Below are positions 62,981 to 64,000 of a DNA stretch of 64,000 bases, piece after piece; the first letter of the stretch is position 1; each line of letters begins with the position of its first letter. The stretch is from Eulemur rufifrons. Taxonomy: Eukaryota; Chordata; Mammalia; Primates; Lemuridae. The stretch covers positions 1 through 64,000 of the forward strand of contig NW_027182962.1 in NCBI RefSeq assembly GCF_041146395.1. Reading direction: 5' to 3'. Below the pieces are notes generated by a model, which did no database searches, was not told the origin of the DNA, and was given only the letters and a program-made list of their open reading frames with translations. The translations under genes and the position numbers were made by a program.

Positions 62981-63020
62981 CCCCTCTCACTGTAGAATAA
63001 ACAGGTCCTGTGCCCTTAAA
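62981..63020 (+). repeat. End fragment of a type-2 block
   Basis: Only the last 40 bases of a type-2 block are present (CCCCTCTCACTGTAGAATAA then CAGGTCCTGTGCCC). About 25 bases of perfect CCCTAA repeats precede the fragment, where the block's body should be. Confidence 0.8.
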
Positions 63021-63544
63021 CTAACCGCTAAATCTAAGCCCTAACATCAACCCTAACCTCTGACCCTAAACCTAAGCCCTGAGCCTAAAGCCCAACACTA
63101 ACTCTAAACTCTTACCCTAAAGCTAATCCCTAACCCTAATGCTAACCCCTAAACATAACCCTAACTGTGAACCCTAAACCTAACCCTAACCTCGAGCGCT
63201 AACCATAGCACTTAACTCTAACCCTAAACCTAACATGAACCCTTAATCCTAACACTAACCCTAACCCTAACTCTTAACTTTAACCCTGACTGTTAACCCT
63301 CACACTAACCTTTAAACCTAACCTTAATCGTAATCTTTAACCCTAAACCTAATATTTAACCCTAATCCTGTACCAAACCCTAAACCCTAACCTTAAACCT
63401 AACCGTAAACCTTAACCCTGAACCTAACTGTAACGGTTAAAACTAAGAGTAACCTGTAACGCTACCCGTAACCCCTAACTCTAAGCCTTCACCCTAACAC
63501 TAACCTTGATCCTTAACCCGAACCCTAACCCTAACCCTAAATCT

Positions 63545-63750
63545 AATTCTCAGTCTTCTTGCTTTCTTAGAGTTTAGAAAGCCTACAATCCTCCCATGCC
63601 ATGCGTGAAAGGAGGCTCTTCCACTGTGTCCTGAATGAACCGCTGGGGCCCATAACCAGAGTACGATAGAGTGGGTTCCTGGTGACAATCCCAGCCCCCT
63701 AACTCCCGCCCCCCGCCTAATGCAGACAAGGCCGGTGTCCTAAGCATAAA
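63545..63750 (+). repeat. Interspersed block, type 1
   Basis: This is a type-1 block in + orientation with private changes (CTCAGTCTTCTTGC, TCCTGAATGAACCGC, CAAGGCCGGTGTCC). It lies about 525 bp after the type-2 end fragment, consistent with the type-2 to type-1 order of the left HOR. Confidence 0.83.
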
Positions 63751-64000
63751 CTCTACACCTCACCCAAAACTCTAACCCTGAAAATAACGTTTAACCCTGA
63801 TTCTATTGCTCACCTTAGAATGTAAACCTCACTGTAACCTGAACTTTAACCTCTTATCCTAACGTTAATGCATAACACTTACCCTGAGAATAACCCCTAT
63901 CCCATAATTCTAACCCTATCTCCTAGTCATAACTGTAACAACTAATCCCTAACCCTAATTCTAAACCACTAACACTAACTGTTACCCTACGTAGTTACTG

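Larger units (their letters stand above)
62905..64000 (+). repeat. Telomere-like array, CCCTAA on the + strand
   Basis: This is degenerate CCCTAA-type DNA in the same orientation as Region B-left, resembling its HOR units (for example CATAGCACTTAACTC near 63,206). It runs to the window end. It contains the two blocks listed next and nothing else I could identify. Confidence 0.93.

Noticed and set aside
1..64000. A transposon or LTR element as the source of the large inverted repeat
   Set aside because: There is no transposase or reverse-transcriptase frame, no target-site duplication and no terminal motif. The arms consist of tandem satellite plus telomere-like DNA.
1..64000. tRNA, rRNA or other structured RNA genes
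   Set aside because: No stretch resembled a tRNA cloverleaf, an rRNA core or a known small RNA. All unique-looking segments resolved into the three repeat families.

Overview
This window looks like eukaryotic heterochromatin, probably subtelomeric or pericentromeric. It is made almost entirely of three unrelated repeat families, and I found no protein-coding or RNA gene I can support. The hexamer CCCTAA/TTAGGG pervades about 20 kb, so the host uses a TTAGGG-type telomere. That fits vertebrates and most other animals, and also many fungi and protists. A vertebrate is my best guess, but nothing here identifies the species. I recognised no transposon, LTR, SINE or LINE.

Region A (1-25,260) is a tandem satellite, Sat-A, with monomers of about 546 bp (541-556 bp). 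Fifteen monomers of three main sequence types form a higher-order repeat (HOR) of exactly 8,220 bp. Copies 1 and 2 are complete, and by eye I saw only three substitutions between them. Copy 3 is equally identical up to about 20,850. It then carries one extra monomer, is slightly diverged, and keeps an older monomer order near the array edge. The array ends in a truncated monomer fused to telomere-like DNA through a short unit repeated three times (25,222-25,530).

Region B-left (25,260-36,495) is degenerate CCCTAA-type DNA on the + strand, interrupted by related non-telomeric blocks of about 190-210 bp. It forms its own HOR of about 3.53 kb, with two copies and a partial third. Region B-right (55,497-62,904) is the same material inverted, with TTAGGG on the + strand. 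At about 62,905 the orientation flips back, and CCCTAA-type DNA runs to the end of the window.

Region C (36,496-55,496) is a third satellite, Sat-C, with a monomer of about 95 bp. The monomers group into trimers of about 283-285 bp and in part into a HOR of about 2.69 kb. Orientation reverses at about 44,801. Regions B and C together form a very large inverted repeat. Positions x and 91,992-x are complementary from about 35,741 to 42,600, and with a 4-base shift to about 43,760. The two arms are about 8.0 kb each and nearly identical, around an asymmetric spacer of about 4.5 kb. Weaker symmetry, with accumulating indels, extends outward to about 28.8 kb on the left and 62.9 kb on the right.

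The interest here is structural: recent HOR homogenisation, an unequal-exchange footprint, microhomology junctions between satellite and telomere-like DNA, a giant satellite palindrome, and a head-to-head telomere-like junction. All open reading frames of 60-133 codons sit inside repeat monomers and are best read as chance. I counted identities and boundaries by eye, so they are approximate unless stated.
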